Shown here one piece after another: positions 52,821-64,000 of a stretch of 64,000 nucleotides of DNA (positions within the stretch are counted from its first letter, which is position 1; every line of letters begins with the position of its first letter). Under the pieces are notes generated by a model. That model made no database searches. It saw only the letters and a list, made by a program, of their open reading frames with translations, and was not told the DNA's origin. This stretch comes from Megalopta genalis (taxonomy: Eukaryota; Arthropoda; Insecta; Hymenoptera; Halictidae). The stretch is taken from NCBI RefSeq assembly GCF_051020955.1, contig NC_135014.1, positions 1 to 64,000 of the forward strand. Direction: 5' to 3'. A program made the translations under genes and the position numbers.

Positions 52821-55307
52821 AAGCTAACTCGTCTGTTTCACCTGCATTTAAAGCTATATCATTTTTATCGCAAGTATTTGAAGCTAAATCATTTTATTCG
52901 CATGGATTTGAAGCTAAGCCTTCTACATCGCATATATTTGAAGCGAAATTATGTGTTTCGTATGCATTTGAAGCTAAATCATCTATACCGCAATTATTTG
53001 AAGCTGCATCATTAGTTTCGCATGAATTTGAAGCTAAATCACGTGCTTCGCACGAATTTGAAGCTAACTCGTTTGTTTCGCATGCAGTTGATTCTAAATC
53101 ATGTATATCACAAATATTTGAAGCTACATCATTTGTATCGCATGAATTTGAAGCTAAATCAAATGCTTCCTATGAATTTTAAGCTAAACCATGTGTTTGC
53201 CATGAATTCGAACCTAAATCATGTTTCTCGCACGAATTTGAAGCGGATTCATATGTTTCGCAAGGATTTGAAGCTAACTCGTTTGTTTCGCATGCAGTTG
53301 ATTCTAAATCGTGTATATCACAAGTATTTGAAGCTAAACCATGTGCTTGCCATGAATTTGAACCTAAATCATGTTTCTCGCACGAATTTGAAGCGAATTC
53401 ATATGCTTCGCATGGATTTGAAGCTAACTCGTTTGTTACGCATGCAGTTGATTCTAAATCATGTATCTCACAAGTATTTGAAGCTACATCATTTGTATCG
53501 CATGAATCTGAAGCTAACCCATGTTTTTCGCATGAATTTGAAGCTAAATCATGTGTTTCGCATGGATTTGAAGCTAACTCGTTTGTTTCGCATGCAGTAG
53601 AATCTAAATCATTTATATCACAAGTATTTGAAGCTACATCAATTGTATCGCATGAATTTGAAGCTACTCCATGTTTTTCGTACGAATTTGAAGCTAAATC
53701 ATGTGTTTCGCTTGGATTTGAAGCTAACTCGTTTGTTTCGCATGCAGTTGATGCTAAGTCATGTATACAATAAGTATTTGAAGCTAAACTATTTGATTCG
53801 CATGGATTTGGATCTAAACAATGTGTTTCGAATGAATCTGAAGCTAAATCATATGTTTCGCATGGATTTGAAGCTAAGTTATGTGCTTCGCATGAATTTG
53901 AAGCTAAATTATGTGATTCGCATGGATTTGAAGCTAACTGGTTTGTTTCGCATGCAGTTGATTCTAAATCGTGTATATCACAAGTATTTGAAGCTACATC
54001 ATTTGTATCGCATGAATTTGAAGCTAAATCAAATGCTTCGCATGAATTTGATGCTAAATTATGTGATACGCATGGATTTGAAGCTAACTCGTTTGTTTCG
54101 CATGCAGTTGAATCTAAATCATGTATATCACAAGTATTTGTAGCTACATCATTTGTCTCGCATGAATTTATAGCTAAATTATGTGCTTCGCATGAATTTG
54201 AAGCTAAATTATGTGATTCGAGTGGATTTGATGCTAACTCGTTTGTTTCGCATGCAGATGAATCTAAATCATGTATCTCACAAGTATTTGAAGCTACATC
54301 ATTTGTATCGCATGAATCTGAAGCTAAACCATGTTTTTGGCATGAATTTGAAGCTAAACCATGTTTTTCGCATGAATTTGAAGCTAAATCATGTGTTTCG
54401 CATGGATTTGAAGCTAACTCGTTTGTTTCGCATGCAGTAGAATCTAAATCATTTATATCACAAGTATTTGAAGCTACATCATTTGTATCGCATGAATTTG
54501 AAGCTACTCCATGTTTTTCGTACGAATTTGAAGCTAAATCATGTGTTTCGCTTGGATTTGAAGCTAACTCGTTTGTTTCGCATGCAGTTGATGCTAAATC
54601 ATCTATACCGCAATTATTTGAAGCTACATCATTAGTTTCGCATGAATTTGAAGCTAAATCACGTGCTTCGCACGAATTTGAAGCTAAATCATGTGTTTCG
54701 CATGGATTTGAAGCTAATCCATTTGTTTGACATGAATTTGAACCTATATCATGTGTCTCGCATGCATTTGAAACTAAATCATGTGTTTCGCATGGATTTG
54801 ACGCTAACTCGTTTGTTTCGCATGCAGTTGATTCTAAATCATCTATACCGCAATTATTTGAAGCTACACCATTTGTATCGCATGAATTTGAAGCTAAATC
54901 AAATGCTTCGCATGAATTTGATGCTAAATTATGTGATTCGCATGGATAAGAAGCTAACTCGTTTGTTTCGCATGCTGTTGAATCTAAATTATGTATATCA
55001 CAAGTATTTAAAGCTAACCCATTTGTTTCGCTTGAATCTGAAGCTAAAGCATGTTTTTTGCACGAATTTGAAGCTAAATCATGAGTTTCGCATGGAATTA
55101 AAGCTAACTCGTCTGTTTCACCTGCATTTAAAGCTATATCATTTATATCGCAAGTATTTGAAGCTAAATCATTTTATTCGCATGGATTTGAAGCTAAGCC
55201 TTCTACATCGCATCTATTTGAAGCGAAATCATGTGTTTCGTATGCATTTGAAGCTAAATCATCTATACCGCAATTATTTGAAGCTGCATCATTAGTTTCG
55301 CATGAAT
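52821..55307 (+). repeat. S1 segment with more divergent monomers
   Basis: Contains rare units such as ATGTATACAATAAGTATTTG (53761), GATTTGGATCTAAACAATG and TATGAATTTTAAGC (53172). Pieces recur at 54.4 kb (offset 840 bp) and 58.7 kb. The 54.72-55.3 kb part is copied at 61.2 kb. Confidence 0.82.
53560..53880 (+). repeat. Short dispersed duplicate of 58657-58977
   Basis: Matches at offset 5,097 bp, identified by the shared rare ATGTATACAATAAGTATTTG unit, the GATTTGGATCTAAACAATG unit and a CTACTCCATG unit. Confidence 0.82.
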
Positions 55308-55320
55308 TTGAAGCCAAATC
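54720..55320 (+). repeat. Dispersed duplicate of 61199-61800
   Basis: Matches at offset 6,477 bp, with a shared unusual GGATAAGAAGC at 54944 and 61421. After a 3-bp gain in the partner (near 61583) the offset is 6,480 bp. Confidence 0.85.
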
Positions 55321-55590
55321 ACGTGCTTCGCACGAATTTGAAGCTAAACCATGTGTTTGCCATGAATTTGAATCTAAATCATGTTTCACGCACGAATTCG
55401 AAGCTAAATCATATGTTTCGCATGGATTTGAAGCTAACTCGTTTGTTTCGCATGCAGTTGATTCTAAATCATGTATATCACAAGTATTTGAAGCTAAACC
55501 ATGTGTTTGCTATGAATTTGAACCTAAATCATGTTACTCGCGCGAATTTGAAGTGAAATCCTATGTTCGCATGGATTTGAAGCTAACTCG
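55308..55590 (+). repeat. Short duplicate of 56747-57029
   Basis: Matches at 1,439 bp, with shared rare features CATGTTTCACGCACG, GTTACTCGCGCG and the propagated slip TATGTTCGCATGG. Confidence 0.83.
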
Positions 55591-56746
55591 TTTGTTTCGC
55601 ATGCAGTTGATTCGAAATCATATATATCATAAGTATTTGAAGCTACATCATTTGTATCGCATGAATTTGAAGCTAAGTTATGTCATTCGCATGGATTTGA
55701 AGCTAAATTATGTGACTGGCATGGATTTGAAGCTAACTCGTTTGATTCGCATACATTTAAAGCTACATCATTTGTATCGCATGAATTTGAAGCTAAATTA
55801 TGTGCTTCGCATGAATTTGAAGCTAAATTATGTGATTCGAATGGATTTGAAGCTAACTCGTTTGTTTCGCATGCAGTAGAATCTAAATCATTTATATCAC
55901 AAGTATTTGAAGCTAAACCATTTGTTTCGCATGAATCTGAAGCTACACCATGTTTTTCGTTCGAATTTGAAGCTAAATCAAATGTTTCGCATGGATTCGA
56001 AGCTAACTCGTTTGTTTCGCCTGCATTTGTAGCTAAATCATCTATACTGCAATTATTTGAAGCTACATCATTAGTTTCGCATGAATTTGAAGCTAAATCA
56101 CGTGCTTCGCACGAATTTGAAGCTAAACCATGTGTTTGCCATGAATTTGAACCTAAATCATGTTTCTCGCACGAATTTGAAGCGAATTCATATGTTTCGC
56201 ATGGATTTGAAGCTAACTCGTTTGTTTCGCATGCAGTTGATTCTAAATCATGTATATCACAAGTATTTGAAGCTACATCATTTGTATCGCATGAATTTGA
56301 AGCTAAATCAAATGCTTCGTATGAATTTGATGCTAAATTATGTGATACGCATGGATTTGAAGCTAACTCGTTTCTTTCGCATGCAGTTGATTCTAAATCA
56401 TGTATATCACAAGTATTTGAAGCTAAACCATTTTTTTCGCATGAATCTGAAGCTAAACCATGTTTTTCGCATGAATTTGAAGCTAAATTATGTGATTCGC
56501 ATGGATTTGATGCTAACTTGTTTCTTTCGCATGCAGTTGATTCTAAATCATGTATATTACAAGTATTTGAAGCTAAACCATTTTTTTCGCATGAATCTGA
56601 AGCTAAACCATGTTTTTCGCATGAATTTGAAGCTAAATTATGTGGTTCGCATGGATTTGAAGCTAACTCATTTGTTTCGCCTGCATTTGAAGCTATATCA
56701 CTTATATCGCAAGTATTTGAAGCTACATCATTTGTATCGCATGAAT

Positions 56747-57029
56747 TTGAAGCCAAATCACGTGCTTCGCACGAATTTGAAGCTAAACCATGTGTTTGCC
56801 ATGAATTTGAATCTAAATCATGTTTCACGCACGAATTCGAAGCTAAATCATATGTTTCGCATGGATTTGAAGCTAACTCGTTTGTTTCGCATGCAGTTGA
56901 TTCTAAATCATGTATATCACAAGTATTTGAAGCTAAACCATGTGTTTGCTATGAATTTGAACCTAAATCATGTTACTCGCGCGAATTTGAAGTGAAATCC
57001 TATGTTCGCATGGATTTGAAGCTAACTCG
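56747..57029 (+). repeat. Short duplicate of 55308-55590
   Basis: Partner copy; beyond 57,029 it continues into trimer HORs instead of pentamers. Part of it (GTTACTCGCGCG and the slip) appears again near 62.0 kb. Confidence 0.83.
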
Positions 57030-57200
57030 TTTGTTTCGCCTGAATTTGAAGCTATATCACTTATATCGCAAGTATTTGAAGCTAAACCATTTGTTTCGCA
57101 TGAATTTGAAGCTAACTCGTTTGTTTCGCATGAATTTGAAGCTATATCACTTATATCGCAAGTATTTGAAGCTAAACCATTTGTTTCGCATGAATTTGAA
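57021..57200 (+). repeat. 90-bp trimer HOR pair
   Basis: The AACTCG marker recurs after only 90 bp (57021 and 57111), with the chain TATATCACTTATATCGC then AAACCATTTG in between. This is the shortest higher-order unit seen and is repeated near 62.8 kb. Confidence 0.85.
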
Positions 57201-58656
57201 GCTAAACCATGTGTTTCGCATGAAATTGAAGCTAAATTATGTGATTCGCATGGATTTGAAGCTAACCCGTTTGTTTCGCATGGATTTGAAGCTAAATCAT
57301 CCATACCGCAATTATTTGAAGCTGCATAATTAGTTTCGCATGAATTTGAAGGTAAATCACGTGCTTCGCACGAATTTGAAGCTAAACCATGTGTTTGCCA
57401 TGAATTTGAACCTAAATCATGTTTCTTGCACGAACTCGAAGCTAAATCAAGTGTTTCGCATGGATTTGGAGCTAACTCGTTTGGTTCGCATGTAGTTGAT
57501 TCTAAATCATGTATATCACAAGTATTTGAAGCTAAACCATTTTTTTCGCATGAATCTGAAGCTAAACCATGTTTTTCGCATGAATTTAAAGCAAAATTAT
57601 GTGATTCGCATGGATTTGAAGCTAACTCGTTTGTTTCGCATGCATTTGAAGCTAAATCATCTATACCGCAATTATTTGAAGCTACATCATTAGTTTCGCA
57701 TGAATTTGAAGCTAATCCATGTGTTTGACATGAATTTGAACCTATATCATGTGTCTCGCATGCATTTGAAGCTAAATCATGTGTTTCGCATGGATTTGAC
57801 GCTAACTCGTTTGTTTCGCATGCAGTTGATTCTAAATCATCTATACCGCAATTATTTGAAGCTGCATCATTAGTTTCGCATGAATTTGAAGCTAAATCAC
57901 GTGCTTCGCACGAATTTGAAGCTAAACCATGTGTTTGCCATGAATTTGAACCTAAATCATGTTTCACGCACGAATTCGAAGCTAAAACAAGTGTTTCGCA
58001 TGGATTTGGAGCTAACTCGTTTGTTTCGCATGTAGTCTATTCTAAATCATGTATATCACAAGTATTTGAAGCTAAACCATTTTTTCGCATGAATCTGAAG
58101 CTAAACCATGTTTTTCGCATGAATTTAAAGCAAAATTATGTGATTCGCATGGATTTGAAGCTAACTCGTTTGTTTCGCATGCAGTTGATTCTAAATCATG
58201 TATATCACAAGTATTTGAAGCTACATCATTTGTATCGCATGAATTTGAAGCTAATCCATGTGTTTCGCATGAATTAGAAGTTAAGTTATGTCATTCGCAA
58301 CGATTTGAAGCTAAATTATGTAACTGGCATGGATTTGAAGCTAACTCGTTTGATTCGCATGCATTTGAAGCTACATCATTTGTATCGCATGAATTTGAAG
58401 CTAAACCATGTTTTTCGCATGAATTTAAAGCAAAATTATGTGATTCGCATGGATTTGAAGCTAACTCGTTTGTTTCGCATGCAGTTGATTCTAAATCATG
58501 TATATCACAAATATTTGAAGCTACATCATTTGTATCGCATGAATTTGAAGCTAAATCAAATGCTTCGTATGAATTTTAAGCTAAACCATGTGTTTGCCAT
58601 GAATTCGAACCTAAATCATGTTTCTCGCACGAATTTGAAGCGAATTCATGTGTTTC

Positions 58657-58977
58657 GCATGGATTTGAAGCTAACTCGTTTGTTTCGCATGCAGTAGAAT
58701 CTAAATCATTTATATCACAAGTATTTGAAGCTACATCATTTGTATCGTATGAATTTGAAGCTACTCCATGTTTTTGGTACGAATTTGAAGCTAAATCATG
58801 TGTTTCGCTTGGATTTGAAGCTAACTCGTTTGTTTCGCATGCAGTTGATGCTAAGTCATGTATACAATAAGTATTTGAAGCTAAACTATTTGATTCGCAT
58901 GGATTTGGATCTAAACAATGTGTTTCGAATGAATCTGAAGCTAAATCATATGTTTCGCATGGATTTGAAGCTAACCC
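58657..58977 (+). repeat. Short dispersed duplicate of 53560-53880
   Basis: Partner copy; it has CCATGTTTTTGGTACG where the other has CCATGTTTTTCGTACG. Flanks differ, so the block moved together with only part of its surroundings. Confidence 0.82.
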
Positions 58978-60105
58978 GTTTGTATCGCATGCATTTGAAG
59001 CTAAATCATCCATACCGCAATTATTTGAAGCTGCATAATTAGTTTCGCATGAATTTGAAGCTAAATCACGTGCTTCGCACGAATTTGAAGCTAAACCATG
59101 TGTTTGCCATGAATTTGAACCTAAATCATGTTTCTTGCACGAATTTGAAGCTAAATCAAGTGTTTCGCATGGATTTGGAGCTAACTCGTTTGTTTCGGAT
59201 GTAGTTGATTCTAAATCATGTATATCACAAGTATTTGAAGCTAAACCATTTTTTTCGCATGAATCTGAAGCTAAACTATGTTTTTCGCATGAATTTAAAG
59301 CAAAATTATGTGATTCGCATTGATTTGAAGCTAACTCGTTTGTTTCGCATGCAGTTCAATCTAAATCATGTGTATCACAAGTATTTGAAACTACATCATT
59401 TGTATCGCATGAATTTGAAGCTAAACCATTTTTTTCGCATGAATCTGAAGCTAAACCATGTTTTTCGCATGAATTTGAAGCTAAATTATGTGGTTCGCAT
59501 GGATTTGAAGCTAACTCGTTTGTTTCGCCTGCATTTGAAGCTATATCACTTATATCGCAAGTATTTGAAGCTACATCATTTGTATCGCATGAATTTGAAG
59601 CTAAGTTATGTGCTTCGCATGAATTTGAAGATAAATTATGTGATTCGCATGGATTTGAAGCTAACTCGTTTGTTTCGCATGCAGTTGAATCTAAATCATG
59701 TGTATCACAATTATTTGAAACTACATCATTTGTATCGCATGAATTTGAAGCTAAATTATGTGCTTCGCATGAAATTGAAGCTAAATTATGTGATTCGAAT
59801 GGATTTGAAGGTAACACGTTTGTTTCCCATGCAGATGAATCTAGATCATGTATCTCACAAGTATTTGAAGCTACATCATTTGTATCGCATGAATCTGAAG
59901 CTAAACTATGTTTTTCGCATGAATTTGAAGCTAAACCATGTGTTTCGCATGAATTTGAAGCTAAATTATACGATTCGCATGGATTTGAAGCTAACTCGTT
60001 TGTTTCGCATGCATTTAAAGCTAAATCATCTATACCGCAATTATTTGCAGCTACATCATTAGTTACGCATGAATTTGAAGCTAAATCACGTGCTTCGCAC
60101 GAATT

Positions 60106-61120
60106 TGAAGCTAAACCATGTGTTTCGCATGAAATTGAAGCTAAATTATGTGATTCGCATGGATTTGAAGCTAACCCGTTTGTTTCGCATGCATTTGAAG
60201 CTAAATCATCCATACCGCAATTATTTGAAGCTGCATAATTAGTTTCGCATGAATTTGAAGCTAACTCACGTGCTTCGCACGAATTTGAAGCTAAACCATG
60301 TGTTTGCCATGAATTTGAACCTAAATCATGTTTCTTGCACGAATTCGAAGCTAAATCAAGTGTTTCGCATGGATTTGGAGCTAACTCGTTTGTTTCGCAT
60401 GTAGTTGATTCTAAATCATGTATATCACAAGTATTTGAAGCTAAACCATTTTTTTCGCATGAATCTGAAGCTAAGCCATGTTTTTCGCATGAATTTAAAG
60501 CAAAATTATGTGATTCGCATGGATTTGAAGCTAACTCGTTTGTTTCGCATGCAGTTGAATCTAAATCATGTGTATCACAAGTATTTGAAACTACATCATT
60601 TGTATCGCATGAATTTGAAGCTAAATTATGTGCTTCGCATGAAATTGAAGCTAATCCATGTGTTTGACATGAATTTGAACCTATATCATGTGTCTCGCAT
60701 GCATTTGAAGCTAAATCATGTGTTTCGCATGGATTTGACGCTAACTCGTTTGTTTCGCATGCAGTTGATTCTAAATCATCTATACCGCAATTATTTGAAG
60801 CTGCATCATTAGTTTCGCATGAATTTGAAGCTAAATCACGTGCTTCGCACGAATTTGAAGCTAAACCATGTGTTTGCCATGAATTTGAACCTAAATCATG
60901 TTTCTTGCACGAAGACGAAGCTAAATCAAGTGTTTCGCATGGATTTGGAGCTAACTCGTTTGGTTCGCATGTAGTTGATTCTAAATCATGTATATCACAA
61001 GTATTTGAAGCTAAACCATTTTTTTCGCATGAATCTGAAGCTAAACCATGTTTTTCGCATGAATTTAAAGCAAAATTATGTGATTCGCATGGATTTGAAG
61101 CTAACTCGTTTGTTTCGCAT
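60106..61120 (+). repeat. 2.88-kb-spaced duplication, copy A
   Basis: Matches 62985-64000 at offset 2,879 bp, then 2,880 after a 1-bp gain in copy B (GTAGTGTGATTC against GTAGTTGATTC, near 63285). The rare CACGAAGACGAAGC unit is shared. Confidence 0.9.
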
Positions 61121-61198
61121 GCATTTGAAGCTAAATCATCTATACCGCAATTATTTGAAGCTACATCATTAGTTTCGCATGAATTTGAAGCTAATCCA

Positions 61199-61800
61199 TG
61201 TGTTTGACATGAATTTGAACCTATATCATGTGTCTCGCATGCATTTGAAGCTAAATCATGTGTTTCGCATGGATTTGACGCTAACTCGTTTGTTTCGCAT
61301 GCAGTTGATTCTAAATCATCTATACCGCAATTATTTGAAGCTACACCATTTGTATCGCATGAATTTGAAGCTAAATCAAATGCTTCGCATGAATTTGATG
61401 CTAAATTATGTGATTCGCATGGATAAGAAGCTAACTCGTTTGTTTCGCATGCTGTTGAATCTAAATTATGTATATCACAAGTATTTAAAGCTAACCCATT
61501 TGTTTCGCTTGAATCTGAAGCTAAAGCATGTTTTTTGCACGAATTTGAAGCTAAATCATGAGTTTCGCATGGAATTAAAGCTACTAACTCGTCTGTTTCA
61601 CCTGCATTTAAAGCTATATCATTTATATCGCAAGTATTTGAAGCTAAATCATTTTATTCGCATGGATTTGAAGCTAAGCCTTCTACATCGCATCTATTTG
61701 AAGCGAAATCATGTGTTTCGTATGCATTTGAAGCTAAATCATCTATACCGCAATTATTTGAAGCTGCATCATTAGTTTCGCATGAATTTGAAGCCAAATC
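61199..61800 (+). repeat. Dispersed duplicate of 54720-55320
   Basis: Partner copy. It carries AAAGCTACTAACTCG where the other has AAAGCTAACTCG, a 3-bp duplication of CTA, one of few indels that are neither 1 bp nor a whole monomer. A third, shorter relative is at 62.26-62.70 kb. Confidence 0.85.
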
Positions 61801-62810
61801 ACGTGCTTCGCACGAATTTGAAGCTAAACCATGTGTTTGCCATGATTTGAACCTAAATCATGTTCTTGCACGAATTCGAAGCTAAATCAAGTGTTTCGCA
61901 TGGATTTGGAGCTAACTCGTTTGTTTCGCATGCAGTTGATTCTAAATCATGTATATCACAAGTATTTGAAGCTAAACCATGTGTTTGCTATGAATTTGAA
62001 CCTAAATCATGTTACTCGCGCGAATTTGAAGTGAAATCCTATGTTCGCATGGATTTGAAGCTAACTCGTTTGTTTCGCCTGAATTTGAAGCTATATCACT
62101 TATATCGCAAGTATTTGAAGCTAAACCATTTTATTCGCATGGATTTGAAGCTAAGCCTTCTACATCGCATCTATTTGAAGCGAAATCATGTGTTTCGTAT
62201 GCATTTGAAGCTAAATCATCTATACCGCAATTATTTGAAGCTGCATCATTAGTTTCGCATGAATTTGAAGCCAAATCAAATGCTTCGCATGAATTTGATG
62301 CTAAATTATGTGATTCGCATGGATTTGAAGCTAACTCGTTTGTTTCGCATGCTGTTGAATCTAAATTATGTATATCACAAGTATTTAAAGCTAACCCATT
62401 TGTTTCGCCTGAATCTGAAGCTAAAGCATGTTTTTTGCACGAATTGAAGCTAAATCATGAGTTTCGCATGGAATTAAAGCTAACTCGTCAGTTTCACCTG
62501 CATTTAAAGCTATATCATTTATATCGCAAGTATTTGAAGCTAAATCATTTTATTCGCATGGATTTGAAGCTAAGCCTTCTACATCGCATCTATTTGAAGC
62601 GAAATCATGTGTTTCGTATGCATTTGAAGCTAAATCATCTATACCGCAATTATTTGAAGCTGCATCATTAGTTTCGCATGAATTTGAAGCCAAATCACGT
62701 GCTTCGCACGAATTTGAAGCTAAACCATGTGTTTGCCATGAATTTGAATCTAAATCATGTTTCACGCACGAATTCGAAGCTAAATCATATGTTTCGCATG
62801 GATTTGAAGC

Positions 62811-62990
62811 TAACTCGTTTGTTTCGCCTGAATTTGAAGCTATATCACTTATATCGCAAGTATTTGAAGCTAAACCATTTGTTTCGCATGAATTTGAAGC
62901 TAACTCGTTTGTTTCGCCTGAATTTGAAGCTATATCACTTATATCGCAAGTATTTGAAGCTAAACCATTTGTTTCGCATGAATTTGAAGC
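62811..62990 (+). repeat. 90-bp trimer HOR pair, second site
   Basis: Same trimer arrangement as at 57021, with AACTCG markers at 62811 and 62901. The first unit after the marker reads CGCCTGAATTTG in both repeats here, but CGCATGAATTTG in the second repeat at 57 kb. Confidence 0.85.
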
Positions 62991-64000
62991 TAAACCATGT
63001 GTTTCGCATGAAATTGAAGCTAAATTATGTGATTCGCATGGATTTGAAGCTAACCCGTTTGTTTCGCATGCATTTGAAGCTAAATCATCCATACCGCAAT
63101 TATTTGAAGCTGCATAATTAGTTTCGCATGAATTTGAAGCTAACTCACGTGCTTCGCACGAATTTGAAGCTAAACCATGTGTTTGCCATGAATTTGAACC
63201 TAAATCATGTTTCTTGCACGAATTCGAAGCTAAATCAAGTGTTTCGCATGGATTTGGAGCTAACTCGTTTGTTTCGCATGTAGTGTGATTCTAAATCATG
63301 TATATCACAAGTATTTGAAGCTAAACCATTTTTTTCGCATGAATCTGAAGCTAAGCCATGTTTTTCGCATGAATTTAAAGCAAAATTATGTGATTCGCAT
63401 GGATTTGAAGCTAACTCGTTTGTTTCGCATGCAGTTGAATCTAAATCATGTGTATCACAAGTATTTGAAACTACATCATTTGTATCGCATGAATTTGAAG
63501 CTAAATTATGTGCTTCGCATGAAATTGAAGCTAATCCATGTGTTTGACATGAATTTGAACCTATATCATGTGTCTCGCATGCATTTGAAGCTAAATCATG
63601 TGTTTCGCATGGATTTGACGCTAACTCGTTTGTTTCGCATGCAGTTGATTCTAAATCATCTATACCGCAATTATTTGAAGCTGCATCATTAGTTTCGCAT
63701 GAATTTGAAGCTAAATCACGTGCTTCGCACGAATTTGAAGCTAAACCATGTGTTTGCCATGAATTTGAACCTAAATCATGTTTCTTGCACGAAGACGAAG
63801 CTAAATCAAGTGTTTCGCATGGATTTGGAGCTAACTCGTTTGGTTCGCATGTAGTTGATTCTAAATCATGTATATCACAAGTATTTGAAGCTAAACCATT
63901 TTTTTCGCATGAATCTGAAGCTAAACCATGTTTTTCGCATGAATTTAAAGCAAAATTATGTGATTCGCATGGATTTGAAGCTAACTCGTTTGTTTCGCAT
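62985..64000 (+). repeat. 2.88-kb-spaced duplication, copy B (cut by window end)
   Basis: Near-identical copy of 60106-61120. The match is still intact at base 64000, so the true right edge lies outside the window and a tandem 2.88-kb unit may continue. Confidence 0.9.

Larger units (their letters stand above)
55591..60105 (+). repeat. S1 segment of mixed HOR length
   Basis: Outside the duplicates listed separately, this stretch holds pentamers and heptamers, a block at 57.43-57.73 kb that recurs at 60.91-61.21 kb (offset 3,479 bp), and repeated CCATACCGCAATTATTTG units followed by GCTGCATAATTAG. A 1-bp loss lies near 58,085 (CCATTTTTTCGC). No gene or foreign sequence is seen. Confidence 0.82.
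1..64000 (+). repeat. 30-bp monomer satellite array with higher-order structure, filling the window
   Basis: Every region reads as a variant of one 30-bp unit, with core TTTGAAGCTAA and unit joint TTCGCATG. Orientation is constant throughout; I found no inverted block and no non-repeat insert. The register holds for kilobases at a time and shifts only at rare 1-bp slips (for example near 540, 1706, 4017, 11235) or at the fused 41-bp junctions. Monomers differ at fixed diagnostic positions and recur in a set order, giving 90- to 210-bp higher-order repeats. The array continues beyond both window ends. The satellite family is not one I recognise; a centromeric or heterochromatic role is inference from size and structure only. 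Confidence 0.98.

Noticed and set aside
1..64000. CRISPR array (30-bp period)
   Set aside because: There are no unique spacers: successive 30-bp units are all homologous to each other, and no cas-like gene is present.
1..64000. CENP-B box
   Set aside because: TTCG followed four bases later by A occurs at the joint (TTCGCATGA), but the required CGGG half is absent in the units I read.
1..64000. Transposable element, tRNA, rRNA or telomere repeat
   Set aside because: I saw no terminal inverted repeats, target-site duplications, long non-satellite stretch, tRNA-like fold or telomeric hexamer; everything reads as monomers.
1..64000. Inverted repeats or hairpin-forming blocks
   Set aside because: All units have the same orientation. 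Only short palindromes such as GCATGC, CATATG and CACGTG exist, all explained by the monomer sequence.

Overview
The whole 64 kb window is one uninterrupted head-to-tail satellite array. Every stretch I read is a variant of a single 30-bp monomer with the core TTTGAAGCTAA and the joint TTCGCATG. I see no gene, RNA gene, transposon, telomere motif, CRISPR array or unique sequence, and no inverted block. The array runs off both ends of the window. Base composition is AT-rich, about 33% GC from the consensus units. An array of this size and layering suggests eukaryotic heterochromatin (centromeric, pericentromeric or subtelomeric), but the sequence does not name the organism or the chromosomal place, and I do not recognise the satellite.

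There are three layers of order. (1) The 30-bp monomer. (2) A higher-order repeat (HOR), usually five distinguishable monomers (150 bp), with 90-, 120-, 180- and 210-bp versions made by gain or loss of whole monomers. (3) Segmental duplications of 0.7 to 7.45 kb, tandem and dispersed, often nested. Distances between duplicated segments are whole numbers of monomers, minus the few single-base slips lying between them. That is the signature of in-register unequal exchange or slippage.

Layout: 1-9.5 kb is subfamily S1 with an S2-like island at 3.06-3.75 kb and a family of fused-junction segments. 9.54-24.44 kb is a nearly perfect tandem duplication of 7.45 kb, each copy holding an S1 part and a diverged S2 part. 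24.4-35 kb holds a 706-bp pair (870 bp apart) and a 3-4 kb pair whose copies differ by whole blocks of monomers. 35-57 kb is the most homogeneous part, with tandem units of 2,158, 1,229 and 1,439 bp and a 2.3-2.4 kb segment copied 11.4 kb away. 57-64 kb has trimer HORs and a 2.88-kb-spaced duplication that leaves the window.

Long open frames exist on both strands because 30 is divisible by three and the consensus lacks stops in three of six frames. Stop-bearing and frameshifted variants have been amplified as freely as the rest, so I annotate no CDS. The most interesting aspects are the layered amplification history, readable from shared rare mutations, the 10-bp phasing of A/T tracts inside the monomer, and the 150-bp HOR close to nucleosome-core length.
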